This document shows positions 9,574 to 21,695 of a DNA stretch of 64,000 bases, piece after piece. Each line of letters begins with the position of its first letter. Positions within the stretch are counted from its first letter, which is position 1. The notes beneath the pieces were generated by a model. That model saw nothing but the letters and a program-made list of their open reading frames with translations, ran no database searches and was not told where the DNA came from. The stretch spans positions 181,185,802 through 181,249,801 of the forward strand of contig NC_073693.1 of the NCBI RefSeq assembly GCF_029784155.1. Reading direction: 5' to 3'. The translations under genes and the position numbers were made by a program. This DNA comes from Uranotaenia lowii (taxonomy: Eukaryota > Arthropoda > Insecta > Diptera > Culicidae).

Positions 9574-10873
9574 AGCTTTTCGTCGGTTCGATGAGCTGGT
9601 AAGACAGCTGAAGGATGCTGGTGCCACGGTGACTGAGCTTGATATGGTGAGTCAGCTATTCATATCGTTGCCACCCAGCTACGACGTCGTAACCACGGCG
9701 ATGGAAAATTTTGGACGACCAACAAATAAGGCTTGATACCGTAAAAGCACGCCTTTTAGCAGAGGAGAGGAAGCGTTCTGGAAGAGAATTCGGATCGGGT
9801 GTTTTCAAAGGTTCGGATGAGGTGGCGTTTGAGGCCAAATCTGGAAAAGGGCGTAGAAAGGCAGCGAATTTTGACGGAAAATGCTACAATTGTGGAAAGG
9901 TCGGGCATAAGAAGCGTGCTTGTCCCGAAGCGAGTCGAGCGGACGAGGCGCAGGTTGCACAACTTCATTCAACAAGGAGTTTGAACTTGTTTCTGGTGCG
10001 AAGGTGTCCAGCAATCAATACGAAGTCGAGTGGGTTCTCGATTCGGGTGCAAGCTGTCACATGTCCCGCGACGAATGCTTGTTTAACGAAATTCGCAACG
10101 TGCGTGAGCCACTTCACTTTGACAGCGCAAAGTTTGGTGAGGTGCTGATAGCAACGAAGGAAGGTACCGTGAAAGGCGTTGGGCGGAATCAGTACAAGTT
10201 GTCGTTCGGCAATGTACTGTGCATCAAGCAGCTCAAGTACAATGTGCTGTCGTTAGCGAGACTACTAAAAGCGGGTGTGCACGTGGAGTTCAAACTTGAC
10301 CGTGCAATTCTGAGGAAGGACGGCGGCACAATCGGTGTTTCTAAAGCGAAAGGCAACTTCTTCTATTGGAGGATGAGTCGTTTACGTAAGGCCCCAAGTG
10401 CGGACGAGAGAATGGTTATTCCGGAGATAATACCACCATTTCCCGAGCGAGAGGAGGAACATGAGAGCGTAAAAGAAGAAACTGAAGAAGATGGTCGAGA
10501 ATCCGGATGTAGTAGTACTGCTGGAGAAGATGAAGAAGAAGACCACAACAACGAGGAAGGCGCAGCCGCACTTCCACCACAAAAAGGTAGGAACGAATCT
10601 AACGTGTTAGTTCCCAGGTCTAGTGATCGGGAGTGCAGGGGACCAGGTTGGTTTTCTGATTTTCTTCCACATAGAGCTCTTTTTGCTGCTGTTAATCCCA
10701 AACAGGTTCCTGAACGTTGTACCGATGTCGATGGTCATCCAACCGAGGTTGAAAGGCGACAAGCGATCCAGGGCGAGCAAATGACGTTGCAGGATCATCA
10801 GACTTGGACAGTTGTTGAACGATCAAAGAAACGTCGTTTCAAAATTGGATGTCCAGCCAGACGGAGCACATGA
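9574..10873 (+). pseudogene. Copia gag-protease-linker remnant
   Basis: Gag ends with a CCHC knuckle CYNCGKVGHKKRACP (about 9881-9925). The protease then carries the active-site motif DSGASCHM at about 10037, followed by the conserved GAG-pre-integrase stretch (KYNVLSLARLLKAG). An acidic linker rich in Glu follows, then a short piece from just before RT. There are two frame breaks: one extra T in the run near 9702, and one missing base near 9960. Copy B, which is otherwise nearly identical there, reads straight through the second site. Integrase and RT are deleted, so this copy cannot move itself. Confidence 0.7.
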
Positions 10874-10894
10874 AGTGCTCAGAGGGGGAGCGAC

Positions 10895-11202
10895 TGTAAT
10901 CCGACAGTCATCCAGATGCAGGCGGTTTATCCAGTGAAGTTAAAATTGTTGGCTGTAGCTTTAAGATTAATAGATTCGAATATCTGAGAGGGAAATCATA
11001 GCAGTCAGCGATTTACAGCTATTTGTATATAAGGAGCATAGCAACTCAAGTTGCTATGTAAGCAGTATATAAGTATCCTAGACGTTGTGGTTGCTATGGC
11101 AATACTTAATAACAACGACTAGGGTATAAAAGCAACCAGCCTAGTATCATAAGTTGTCCTGTAATAAACGGTAATCGAAAACGTAAAGACGTGTTTCTCA
11201 AT
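10895..11202 (+). repeat. 3' LTR of copia copy A
   Basis: Starts TGTAATCC directly after the polypurine tract. It contains a TATA-like TATATAAG region and the segment shared with the 5' stub, and an AATAAA signal at about 11163. The right boundary lies between 11200 and 11211. Confidence 0.55.
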
Positions 11203-11239
11203 AAGGTCACATTCAATACAAATGTTTAACTTTTGAGTA

Positions 11240-11280
11240 GGTACACAGTAAATTTTTGCCTCGATTTCCACCATTGTTGA
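11240..11280 (-). repeat. End fragment of the TACAGTGTA foldback repeat
   Basis: GTAAATTTTTGCCTCGATTT here is the inverted copy of the block at 44464-44488. It is a truncated terminus left between the two copia pieces. Confidence 0.4.
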
Positions 11281-14200
11281 AAATGCTACAATTGTGGAAA
11301 GGTCGGGCATAAGAAGCGTGCTTGTCCCGAAGCGAGTCGAGCGGACGAGGCGCAGGTTGCGAAAACTTCATTCAACAAGGAGTTTGAACTTGTTTCTGGT
11401 GCGAAGGTGTCCAGCAATCAATACGAAGTCGAGTGGGTTCTCGATTCGGGTGCAAGCTGTCACATGTCCCGCGACGAATGCTTTTTTTTTTTTATTTACA
11501 AGTAGCTTTATTAAGGCATTTAACTTATAAAGTTTTTTTTGCCGAGTATTCACTTTCACTTTTATGTGGTGTTAGTAAGAGGGGGGCCGTAATCGTCGCG
11601 GCTACTCAACTGTTAATTAATTAACTAAGAGGGAGGAAAAGAGGATTGTGTTGGGTCACTCTCGAGAACAGATTTCCGTCTTTGGTCGGTGGTGGCTTCC
11701 TGTAGCGTGGTTTCGTAAGCTACCGCAGGTATTGTGTTCCTGGCCAGCCTTCATTCCGGTGTTATCGAACCGGTCGGACGAGAGGTTGTTCTAATGAATA
11801 GACGAAAAGAGCATTAGATAGAGTAAAGACAGAGAGGAAGAGGACTAAACGACCAAGTCAGACATTTTAAGATATTTGTATATAGGGTACAAATATAGGG
11901 TACAAATATTCAAGATGTCTCGAATTGGAACCCCAGGTAGTTTACTTCGGGCCCTAAGGGTATCCAGTAGCCAAGCCCTCGATCGATCAAACCGTTCACA
12001 CGTCCACACAACATGATCAATGTCGTGGTAGCCATCCCCACAAACATTGCTTGTAACTAGTTGTATACGAAACAAATGCGCGTCAAGCCGGCAGTGATTT
12101 GACATGAGCCGAGAAACCACGCGAATGAAATCGCGACTCATGTTAAAATGCTTAAACCATGCCTTCGTCGGAACCTTAGGGATAATCGTATGGAGCCAAC
12201 GTCCCTTTGTGCCATTATCCCAGCTAGACTGCCAAGCGTTAATCGCTAAAGTGCGAGGTATTGAAAAATATTCATTGTAAGTTATTATCCTCTCAAAAAT
12301 TTCACCTTGTATCGCGCCCACCTTAGCCAATGAGTCCGCATTCTCATTGCCTTGAATAAGACAATGAGACGGGATCCAAGCTAAGGTAATCCTGTACGAA
12401 TTTTCGATCAAAGCGCCCAATATCCCTGAAATTTCCAGCAAAAAATGGGAAGAGCGCTTCATCAGTTTCATCGATCGAATCGCCTCAACGGAGCTGAGAC
12501 TATCCGAATAGATGAAATAGTGGTCTACGGGCAGTGTGCGAATGTGTTCCAAGCTACAATAAATTGCGGCTAATTCAGCAACGTAAACGGAGCATGGCTC
12601 TCGAAGCTTGAACGAAGCTTCAAAGCGCTCATTGTACACTGCGAAACCAGTCGCGCCGTCGATTCTAGAACCATCAGTAAAGAACATTTTTGTAGGATCA
12701 ATTTCACGTACTTTTGATGCAAAGATTGAAGGAATGACGTTGGGTCGGACGTGATCTGGTATTCCACGGATGTCAGCGATCATGGACAGATCGAATCTTA
12801 TCAAGGAACTGCTGATCGGGTAAAAGTGACTCGTGTCCGAATTTAATAAAGAAGGATTTATTTCTAATTGACTAAAAGTATGATAATTGTTTACATATTT
12901 TACTAGCGGATTAATATTCATAAGCCTTTCCAAATTTTCCTAGATTCCTGGCCCAATGTGATAAATTATTTAGAGTTTCCTGTAACGGAGGTTTAATTTG
13001 AGTGCCTTTTTAACCTGTGATATGAACAACACAGTCATCCGCAAGCTGTCTTAGCGTGCAATTTTGTTCCATACAAGCATGATTTTTTCAGACAACAGGT
13101 TATAAAGAAAATTATTCAATATTGGTAAAAGTCAGCAAGAGTTAAGATTACTAGATAGCACTTCTATGGACACCGAATCGAATGCCCCTTTGATGTCCAG
13201 AAATACTGCCCCCATCTGCTCTTTTTGGGCAAACGCCAATTGAATGTCTGATGAAAGTAATGCTAGACAGTCGTTCGTACCCTTTCCTCTACGGAATCCA
13301 AATTGTGTACTTGACAAGAAATTGTTTGATTCAACCCATTTATCCAGCCGAAAGAGAATCATTTTTTCGAGCAATTTCCGGAGACACGAGAGCATTGCGA
13401 TCGGCCTATACGAATTGTAATCAGAAACTGGTTTTCCCGGTTTTTGGATGGCGATAACTTTCATCTGTCTCCATTCATGCGGCACAATGTTCATCTCTAA
13501 ACACTTATTGAATAAATTCAACAAGCGTTTCTTAGCGGTATCTGGCAGATTCTTCAACAAGTTGAATTTGATTCTGTCCAGTCCGGGAGCTGAATTGTTA
13601 CATGACCAGAGCGCAAGTGAAAGTTCGACCATCGAGAATTGATCCTCCGTTTCGAAACTATTCTCTGTATCCCGATAGTTTTTCTGAGCTGGTACTGCGT
13701 CTGGACAGACCTTTTTCGCGAACTGTGTCAGCCAACGACTCGAGCTTTCCTCACTTTCGTTCGAAGGTGTATGATTTCGCATGTTTCGAGCTGTTCTCCA
13801 AAGCGTGTGCAGTGACGTTTCTCGAGATAACCCATCTACGAATCGCCGCCAGTACCCACGCTTCTTGCCCCTGATCAAGTTCTTGAACTTGCGTTCCAAG
13901 GACAAGTAACGTTGGAACTTCTCTGGCAATCCAGTTCTGCGAAACTCAATAAACGCCTTGCATTTTTCACCTCGCGCGCGTGAGCAGTCTCCATCCCACC
14001 ATGGAGTGGGAGGCCGTTTCTGTATCGTCGAATTGTCATTCCGTGCCTCGATTGCACAGTCCACAATTGTCCCGGACATAAAGCTGTACTCTGCCTCCGG
14101 AGGCAGTTCTTCCGTTGAGTTGATGGTTTCAATGACACCTGATGCATACTTTTTCCAATCTATATTCTTTGTGAGGTCATAAGGAATATTGATCTCTTCG

Positions 14201-14516
14201 GGTGGACTACGACCACTGGTGATAGAAATATTGATAGGCAAATGATCGCTTCCCTGAGGGTCTTGGATTACCCTCCACGTACAATCCAAGCTCAGAGAGG
14301 AAGAAGCTAAAGAAAGGTCTAAAATACTATGCTGTGATTGGGATCCATTAATTCGAGTCACTTCCCCGTTGTTTAAGACAGTCATATTGAAGTCGTCGCA
14401 CAGCTCATAAATAATGTTAGCACGATCATCATCACGTGAGCTACCCCAGCCCACGCCATGGGAGTTGAAATCTCCCAGAACTAACCGGGGTTCTGGGAGA
14501 AGTGCACACTCAGGCA

Positions 14517-15182
14517 AAATCTTATTATAATTTTCATAAGATGCGTCTTATGAACCCCTTTTTTGCGTCCAAACTAAGTTTTCATTAGAGTCTTATGAAA
14601 TTCTTTCAATTTTCATACAAAGTTCTTATGAAAAATAGAAGAAACGGCATTGTGGAAAAATTATGAACACATTCATTCCATCAGTCATTTTTCAGTCGTC
14701 AAACGAAGTTGTGGAATAATTAGTTTTATTCTTTTAAATGGTAAGTTTGATTTGAAGTTTATTTTTGTAATCGTTAAACATATTTGCAAAGGTAAACTCT
14801 AATTTGTTTTTCGTTTACTTTTCAGCACGTTGACCAGGAAAAAATCCAAGGTCAAAATACCGTATGAGGCCGAAAAAATTTTTGGGAACCGGGTATTGAT
14901 GTGCTGCTGATGGTGACCAACAATGTATGTAATTCCAAACAAATTAGCCCAACAATAAAATAAATTTTTAACATCAATTGTTTTGAATTATTCTCATCGA
15001 ACGTGACATTTCCTGTTTTTATAAGATCCTCTTATGAAAAGCCACAACCTCTCATTGAAGCAGGTGTTCCTCTGCAGAGTTCATTCGCGTCATAAGATAA
15101 TTTTATGAATTTCATTGATTTTTCTTATGGCGCCACTTCATAAGAGAATCTTATGGCATGTATAATAGTATTTTTCTGAGTG
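14517..15182 (+). mobile_element. CACTCAG-ended TIR element (666 bp) inside the LINE endonuclease
   Basis: Ends are CACTCAGGCAAAATCTTATT and its inverted counterpart AATAGTATTTTTCTGAGTG. Both are followed inward by CATAAGA/TCTTATG repeats. Comparison with the uninterrupted second LINE copy (29115-29130) shows a clean insertion. A 2-bp target duplication (CA/TA, one mismatch) is possible. CACT ends with 2-3-bp duplications are known for the CMC (CACTA/Mirage/Chapaev) superfamily; assignment is inference. It contains a tiny two-exon ORF on the + strand. Confidence 0.6.
14738..14867 (+). CDS. Two-exon mini-ORF within the CACTCAG element, intron directly after the ATG
   Basis: The ATG at 14738-14740 is followed immediately by a consensus donor GTAAGT. 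The 85-bp intron ends TTTTCAG at 14825. Exon 2 reads 13 codons (starting His-Val-Asp-Gln) to a TGA at 14865-14867. AATAAA follows at about 14954. The peptide would be only 14 residues, so the spliced transcript may be non-coding or the real start may differ. What stands out is the complete donor/acceptor/poly(A) layout in a 666-bp element. Confidence 0.25.
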
Positions 15183-15932
15183 TAAGAATATTCGCCAATT
15201 GGTTCCGGCCCACGCTTGAATTTGGCGGAATATATACCGAGGCTAGGCAAAGGTCTTGGCCTTTAATTCTAGCTTGGCAACTGACGACTTCAATACCTGG
15301 AGATGGTTGTAGTGGAATACGATAGAAAGAGTGGCATTTCTTGATCCCCAAAAGAACGCCACCTCCTCTTTGCCCATCTCGATCCAGGCGAATAATATTG
15401 TGGCTATGGAAGTTGAAATCAGTGTTTGGAGAGAGCCAAGTTTCGCATAAGGCGAACACATCACAATTCAAATTGTGTACCAATACTTTAAAGGAGTCTA
15501 ATTTTGGTAAAATACTTCTGCAGTTCCATTGCAATACAGAAACAATTTCTCTTACCTCAGTGGACGAGTTAAACATCAAAAGAAATTGCTTCTGCGATGA
15601 GGGTCATAGTACAAGCTTTCTTTTTCAAGACTTCTCTCAAAAGAGGTACAAACATATTAATCATAGTCCTCCAACCTGCTGGTACACTGAAAAAGTCCAA
15701 GATAAACGCTGCAATTTCCGAAAATTTCATCTTACCATCAGATGAAAAGCTGGGCAAACTGTTCGACGATGGATCAGATGCAGTTTCTCTGGGAATTGTT
15801 GCATTCCTGTTAGCTACTGATGGTCCTGAATTCTGAAGGGAAGTCTGGGGTTTTGACTAACCAGAAAGTGGAGGGAAGTCCTTCGGGGACGGATTAAAAC
15901 CCGGAGGTCTCTGAATAGGAGGGGTAGAATAA

Positions 15933-17167
15933 CTATTTCCACTTTAAGGATTTTTTTGTTTTATTAACTTTGCTGGCAGCTGATCGGGGTTGTGTGTTAG
16001 TTGTGCGTTTCCTTTTTGGAGCCTGTGAAACATTTTTTTTAACAAATGGCCCAGCTGATGTTCCTTCACATGGATCCTCCCCTTCGGATTCATACTCACT
16101 TAGAAGGCCAAACTGGTTCTCTGAGACGATTGGCAAAGACTTCATCAGCATGTCTCTATATGATTTCTTAGAGCGGGTTTTTAAAGAAGTCTTGATTTTT
16201 TCCCGGCGCGATATGTACTTCGGACACGCCGAGAGAGCATGAGATTCCTCGCCTGTGCAATACAAACACTTGCTTAATGCTTGTATTTCACACGAAGCTT
16301 CCGCATGCTTCTCCCCGCACTTAGAGCAGCGTGCCTGATTGCAACAGTAGGCGGCCGTATGATCCAACTGCTTGCAATTCTGGCAGAACATGACCGAAGG
16401 CACATAAAGTCTCACAGGTAGACGAACCTTCCCGATCGCAACGTAATCAGGAAGTGCAGTGCCGGAAAAGGTAACACGATAGGAATTCGACAGGGAAAAT
16501 GTTCGTTCTTCCCCCTCGCCTGATGCTGATTTCAACTGACGCGCGTCCAGCACCTTGACCGTAGGAAGAGCAGGATCTTTGAATCGGCCAACCCCGGATT
16601 CCATTAGGTCATCGACGGTCAAACCCTCTTCGGTTACCACTCCGTCGATTTCCACGTCACGAGCGGGAACGTATACGCGGTATTCGATCGTAAACTTCGG
16701 GTCACAAGCAATGGCATTTGCTTCCTTCAGGCTACCAACAACAATGCGCATCTTGTGCGGTCTTATCGGCTGGTAGCTGATTACGGAAGGGTTAGAACGA
16801 TCAAGGTCCCGGGCGATTGAAATCACATTGGGCGATTTCCATTATTTTTGGACCGGATGTAAACTACCCAAGGTCCCATCGATTCAGGTTGGTAAACCCG
16901 ACGGCGAGGGGCAGTTTGAGGCAACTCATTATCTTTTTCAACGGGGGAGTTTGCTTGAGGGGTTGATGCTGACGTGGAGTTTCCGAACACAAAAGGCATT
17001 TGTGGGAAAAGGGTCTTTGGGAGAGGAGAAGGGTCATCTTCCGTGTCCGTGAGGTACATCGGGTGGTCTTGTAATGTTTCTTTGGAAACAATTTCCTCGG
17101 AAAGAATTTCCTCGGAAATATCCTCCCGTAAAGGTGGATCTTTGCCCGTCTCGCCGTCGTCATCCAT
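15933..17167 (-). pseudogene. ORF1 (Gag, three CCHC knuckles) of I-type LINE copy 1, one frame break
   Basis: A nucleic-acid-binding Gag. An acidic N-terminal part (17167-16823) and the remaining 297 codons (16826-15933) lie in different frames, broken by a single-base change near 16828. Three zinc knuckles are visible in the second part, at residues 148-161 (CQNCKQLDHTAAYC), 167-179 (CSKCGEKHAEASC) and 187-201. The C-terminus is basic (KRKRTTN, KKSLKWK). The zinc-knuckle trio is typical of Gag in I/R1/Jockey-group LINEs. ORF2 follows about 350 bp downstream. Confidence 0.7.
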
Positions 17168-17239
17168 CAGCCGGTGACTTTCCGAACTAATGGGCTCTGG
17201 AGGAGATGCAACCGCAATTTAAAATTAAATTAAAAAAAG

Positions 17240-19421
17240 AAAAAAAATTATATATATAAAAATGAATTTCTGTCTGTCTGTCTGTCTGTTCCCTATAGAC
17301 TCGAAAACTACTGAACCGATTTTCGTGAAACTTGGCAGGTGGGGGTATTGGAGGCCGGGGAAGGTTCCTATTATGGTTTGAGACCCCTCCCTCTCTCAAT
17401 AAGGGAGGGAGGGGCCTCCCAAACAAAAGACAATTTTTTGCATAACTCGAGAAATAATCAAGCAAATGGTATGAAATTTGGTATGGGGTGGTATTTGAGA
17501 ACGGGGAATATTTCAATGAATATGGGTACCCCTCCCTCCTCTCAGTGGGGTGATAGGAAGGGGGGAGGGGGGCAATTACAATTTTTCATATAACTCGAAA
17601 ACTAATCAAGATATTGGAACCAAATTTGGCATGGGAAGGTATTTTGATACGAAAAATGTTTCAATGATTATTTGAGACCCCTCCCTCTTTGTAGTTGAAA
17701 GGGGGAGGGGCCTCTTTCATATTTTTTTACGTAACTTAAAAACTTATAAAGCAAATGGAACAAAATTTGGCATGGGAAGGTATTTGGATACGAAAATATT
17801 TCTATGATTATTTGAGACCCCTACCTCTTTCCAGTAGGATGGTATAAAGAGGGAGGGGCCCTATTTTTAATTTTTTACATAACTCAAAAACTAATCATGC
17901 AAATAGAATTAAATTTGGCATGGGCGGATATTTGGGAACGTGACATGTTCTAATGATTGTTTGAGACCCCTTACTTCTTCCAGCGGGGAGAAAGGAAAGA
18001 GGGAAGGAAGTTTCATACAATATTTATTGCATAACTCAAGAACTACAACAGCAAATGGAACCAAATTTGGCATGGAACGATATTTGGGTACGAGAAATGC
18101 TTCTATGAATATTTGGTATCCCTTACTCCTTCTAAAGATGGATGAAAAGGGGGCAAAGAGGTCTCCCTTACAAATTTCAGTATAACTGGAGAGCTGATCG
18201 AGCAAATTGAACCATATTTGGCATGTGAGGGTATTTGGATACGAGAAATGTTTGAATTGAAATTAAAGCCCCACCTTTTCTCAGCGGAAAGATTTAATGG
18301 GGGAAAGGGGGCTTCCATACAATTTTTTGTTTACATAACTCGAGAATTAATAGAGCAAATGAAATAAAATTAGGTATCAAGAAGAATTTGAGTACAAAAA
18401 CCACTTTTTTTGAATATTAAGTTCTCACCCCTTCATTCAATGGGGAGAACGGAAGGGGGATGCTACTTCCTTTCAAGTTTATGCATAACTCGAGAATTTA
18501 CAAAGCAAATAAATCCAAATTTGGCATGTGATGGTATTTCAATACGAGAATTTTTTTTATGTCAAAAAATTTCTTTCTTGCAGTGGGATGATAGAATTGT
18601 GAATAAAGTAAGGAAAGAGGAAAGTTTATATTTAACTTTCTTTTTTTTTTTACAAAATCCTTGAAATGGACAAAACTGAACATGAAAAATCATTTAGGTA
18701 TGATTCTATGATTATCTGACACACCATCCTCCTTTCCGTGAGTAGGTACATAGGAGGAGGGAGGTGAGCCCAATACAATTTTGTTAGCATAAGTTCTCAA
18801 TTTATGCTAACGAAGCCAACAAATGGAATAAATACGAGATATGTTTCTACGATTGTTATAGACCCTTACGCTTTACAGTGTAAAGAGGCGAAGAAAGTAG
18901 GGGGTTCCATAGAAATTTTGTTGTAAAGCTTTAAAACTGATCAACCAATGAAACTATATTTGATATAATAGGATTTTTGGGAACGAAAAAAAATTGGTAT
19001 TATAAAGATCACGACCTCCATTCAACAGGGGGTGAAGGGAGGGGCAAGGGGGGGGGGGGGGCTCTCTTATCAGTTTTTTAGCATAAATCCACAACATATC
19101 AAGCAAAAACAAACATATTTTATAAGTTAGATTGTTTGCGTTCGATTAATTTGTGATCCTCCTTTTTTAGGGCGATGCTTAAAGAAACAGATGAAAATTA
19201 TCAGATCTTTAACCCAAATTTATAGATTCAGAATATTAGTTTAAGTTATATTTGTGTTGCAATCCGAAACTTCTGCTGCAGCTCTCATTTTTTAGCGATT
19301 GCTTATGAATTATGTTATAGTTTGACTTAAAATGATGCCAACAAAACAATAACAATTTGAAAAAAATCTGAAAATATTATTCGATTTTGAAAGGGGTAGC
19401 AAAGTACACCGGATCAGCTAG
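17240..19421 (+). mobile_element. Helitron-like element 1 with an internal tandem array
   Basis: It starts near an AT run followed by ATATATAAAAATGAA and TCTGTCTGTCTG, then CTACTGAACCGATTTTCGTG. It ends ACCGGATCAGCTAG followed by T. The CTAG^T end and the lack of terminal inverted repeats or a target duplication fit Helitrons, and similar starts and GGTCAGCTAGT ends are known from insect Helitrons. No Rep/helicase is present, and the 5' TC is not seen, so this stays tentative. It lies in the LINE copy 1 5' UTR and is followed head-to-tail by a second unit. Confidence 0.4.
17290..19080 (+). repeat. Array of about eleven diverged ~150-bp tandem repeats
   Basis: Each unit contains CATAACTCGAGAA, then GCAAATGGAACCAAATTTGG, CATGGGAAGGTATTTGG, TACGAGAAA, and a purine-rich AGGGGGGAGGGG block. 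Copies of GGCATGGG or its variants recur at about 17490, 17627, 17771, 17919, 18072, 18222 and 18525. The purine-rich blocks are repeated G runs. The array is non-coding. Confidence 0.7.
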
Positions 19422-19601
19422 TATTATATATATATAAAAATGAATGTTTGTCTGTCTGTCTGTTCCCTATAGACTCGGAAACTACTGAACCGATCATCGT
19501 CAAAATTGGCATATAAGGGTTTTTGAGGCCGGGGATGGTTTCTGTAATAGTCAAAACTCCATCCGACTTAAGTGAGGGGAGGCTTCCATACAAAATTTGT
19601 A

Positions 19602-20207
19602 GTTTTTCGAAACAAATTAAAGTCATGACATCCATTTTCTCGAGATTTTTTCTTCCTTTGGGCGGTTTGTTTGTCGTCTCCAAGGTCGAGGCGTCGAGCC
19701 AACGTCGCAAAAGGATGGTAACCCAGGCATAGCATACTGATCAGTGGGAATATTTTGACGCGTATTTCTCAACCAAGCATATTTTCAATGCAAGGGGTGG
19801 CGATATGAAGCCTTGATGTGATTTTTTTCCACTTGATTCCTTGCTCATTTGTACAGCACATGGTTATGAATGACGCCTAGATGTGACCCAATTTGACACT
19901 TGGCCGATTGAATAATACAAATAATTTTTTTGTTTGCCAAAATCTGAAATTGAAAAGTCATGGTATCCATTTTTAGAGATTTTCTTTTCTTTGAGGGGTT
20001 TGTTTTTCGTCTCTATGGTCAAGCAAACGTCGTCGCAAGTGGATAGTAACCGAAGCATACTGTTCATTGATCGCTGGAAAAATTTAACAATCAGGCGTCT
20101 GTTTCTCAACCAAGTACCTATGTTTCTTATGCACATGGGGGCGATATGCAACCTAGATGTGTGCTTAATTGCACGTGGTAATAAATAACGCCTAGATGTG
20201 ACACGGA
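19602..20207 (+). repeat. Two diverged tandem copies of a ~325-bp unit in Helitron-like element 2
   Basis: Shared landmarks are AAGTCATG, GAGATTTT, GGTTTGTTTGTCGTCTC, TTTCTCAACCAAG, GGCGATATG and AACGCCTAGATGTGAC. First copy 19602-19886, second 19942-20207. Non-coding. Confidence 0.55.
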
Positions 20208-21695
20208 TTGGTATTTTATCAATCAAATCAAAACCAATTGAAAGATTTCCAAAAATACTTCTATATTTAGTTCGTGTTAATGTAGGTAGCATTCGACTTT
20301 TCATTCGAGGAACATTAGAACATGTTCAAACGTTCAACTTTTTCTGTTAAAAAATATTAAAAATTATGTTTTCTTCTAATAATTTTTTCTTCGGCCCAAA
20401 TACTGAAACGAATTTAGAAATGAAAATGGGAGCTTTTTATTTTTAATAATTCTTAAAAAACCATCGTACTTTTTGCTTACATACCAATTCAAGTACGTAC
20501 TTAACATGAAAAGTGTTTTTATGTTACATGGCTGCATAAAAGAGACTTTTGATCCGCTTCGTTTTTGAAAAGCGCGACTTTAGAACTGATATTCAACCGG
20601 ACGCAAAAGTTTTATGAGAAATTTTTAGTATACCGTTAAAGTGTTAAAAACAATATTCCCTCCTGTCAACTTAGACGGTGGGGTAAGGGCAAACGTCGAA
20701 CTTTGAAGAAATTCATCTTCAAAATGATTCAATATGTTTGAAAGACCAGAAGGGGTATTCCGAATGTTGAAACTGAGGCGGATATTGAAAATTCTTAAAT
20801 GTCTTTGTAAATAAAGGTCATTCCCTTTGAACAGCATTCGTGAAAAGTGGAGTAGGGGAGATGGGGGCATAATGGCCACCTTAAGGAAAACGGTTATTTA
20901 ACCATAGAAAATAGCTATAATATGGAGGTTACATTATTGTTTTGTGTTCAGACACTTGAAAAGCCTATTCCCTAACGGGCTGAAACGTGAAAAACTAGAT
21001 GAAAACGTTAAAAAATGCATTTTAAAAATTTTTGCCAAAAGCTGAAAACCAGCCACTGTGGAGGCATAATGAGAACCCCCCCTGAGGCAGTATGAGCACC
21101 ATTAATCAGAGCAAGATGTGCGTTTTTGCCGGGGAATCTAGCAGCGAATTCAATTCGATGAAGTCAGGTGAGTCGTAGATTCATCAAACAAAGCAATAAC
21201 AAAATAATCTAGGTCTGTTTGTAGAATACAAACAATTCACGCAAGCTCATACATTAAGTGCTTTGTGCGGAGGATGATGCTACTAGCCGTATAATTTTTT
21301 TTTTTTTTTAATTTAAAAACTAGTTTATTAAAGGCCTTTTACTTTTACAAAGTTTCAATGTGCCGAGTGTATTCGTTTCACTAGGTTAGTAGGGAAGGGG
21401 GCCGTAATAGTCGCGGCGACTCAACAGTTAAAAGAAAAAAAAAATTTAAATAAGGGAAAAGGAAGGGGTTCATAGGGTTTATTTTTCGATATCAGTTTTC
21501 CATTAGGGTCCGGTGGTGGCCTCCTGTAGCTGTGGTTTTGATAGCTACGGTTTGGTATCGGTTTCAGATCTTCTGGCCAGCCTTCATCAGGAATGTGTCG
21601 AACCCGTTGGATGAGAGGTGGTACTAATAAATAAATAAACAAAACAGACATTAAATGAAGAACACACAAGGGGAGAGTTTACGTGGGTAAGCGGA

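Larger units (their letters stand above)
9504..11202 (+). mobile_element. Decayed Ty1/copia retrotransposon, copy A (internally deleted)
   Basis: A 5' LTR stub (9504-9573) shares AAATCATAGCAGTCAGCG and TATAAGGAGC with the 3' LTR and is fused directly to gag sequence. After a gag-protease region the element skips integrase and nearly all of the reverse transcriptase. It resumes in the linker just before RT (QAIQGEQMTLQDHQTW), then has a polypurine tract AGAGGGGGAG and the 3' LTR starting TGTAATCC at 10895. AAGGTC occurs just left of the element (9498-9503) and again at the 3' LTR end (11203-11208), a candidate target duplication. The exact LTR end is uncertain. Confidence 0.7.
11845..15579 (-). 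pseudogene. ORF2 of I-type LINE copy 1: endonuclease-RT-RNase H, broken
   Basis: Reading on the minus strand, the N-terminal APE endonuclease (VLQWNCRSILPKL, CETWL, GGGVLLGIK) starts at about 15579. It is split by a 666-bp TIR element (14517-15182) and resumes with LVLGDFNSHG. The RT N-terminal part (to about 13132) follows. About 124 bp present in copy 2 are missing, with GCAT at both deletion edges, and a second deletion of about 500 bp removes the rest of RT. The C-terminal RNase H (FTDGS, YSDSLSSVEAI, WIPSH, NENADSLAK) is open from 12933 to 11845. The terminal Cys-His motif has lost two residues relative to copy 2. Confidence 0.75.

Noticed and set aside
10363..10701. Ser-rich minus-strand ORF
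   Set aside because: It is the reverse of the Glu-rich copia linker.
14511..14530. New start codon of LINE ORF2 in the TIR element
   Set aside because: The few codons before LVLGDFN come from the inserted CACTCAG terminus, not from the LINE.
17290..19080. CRISPR-like array
   Set aside because: Repeats are long, diverged and without unique spacers, and the organism is a eukaryote.
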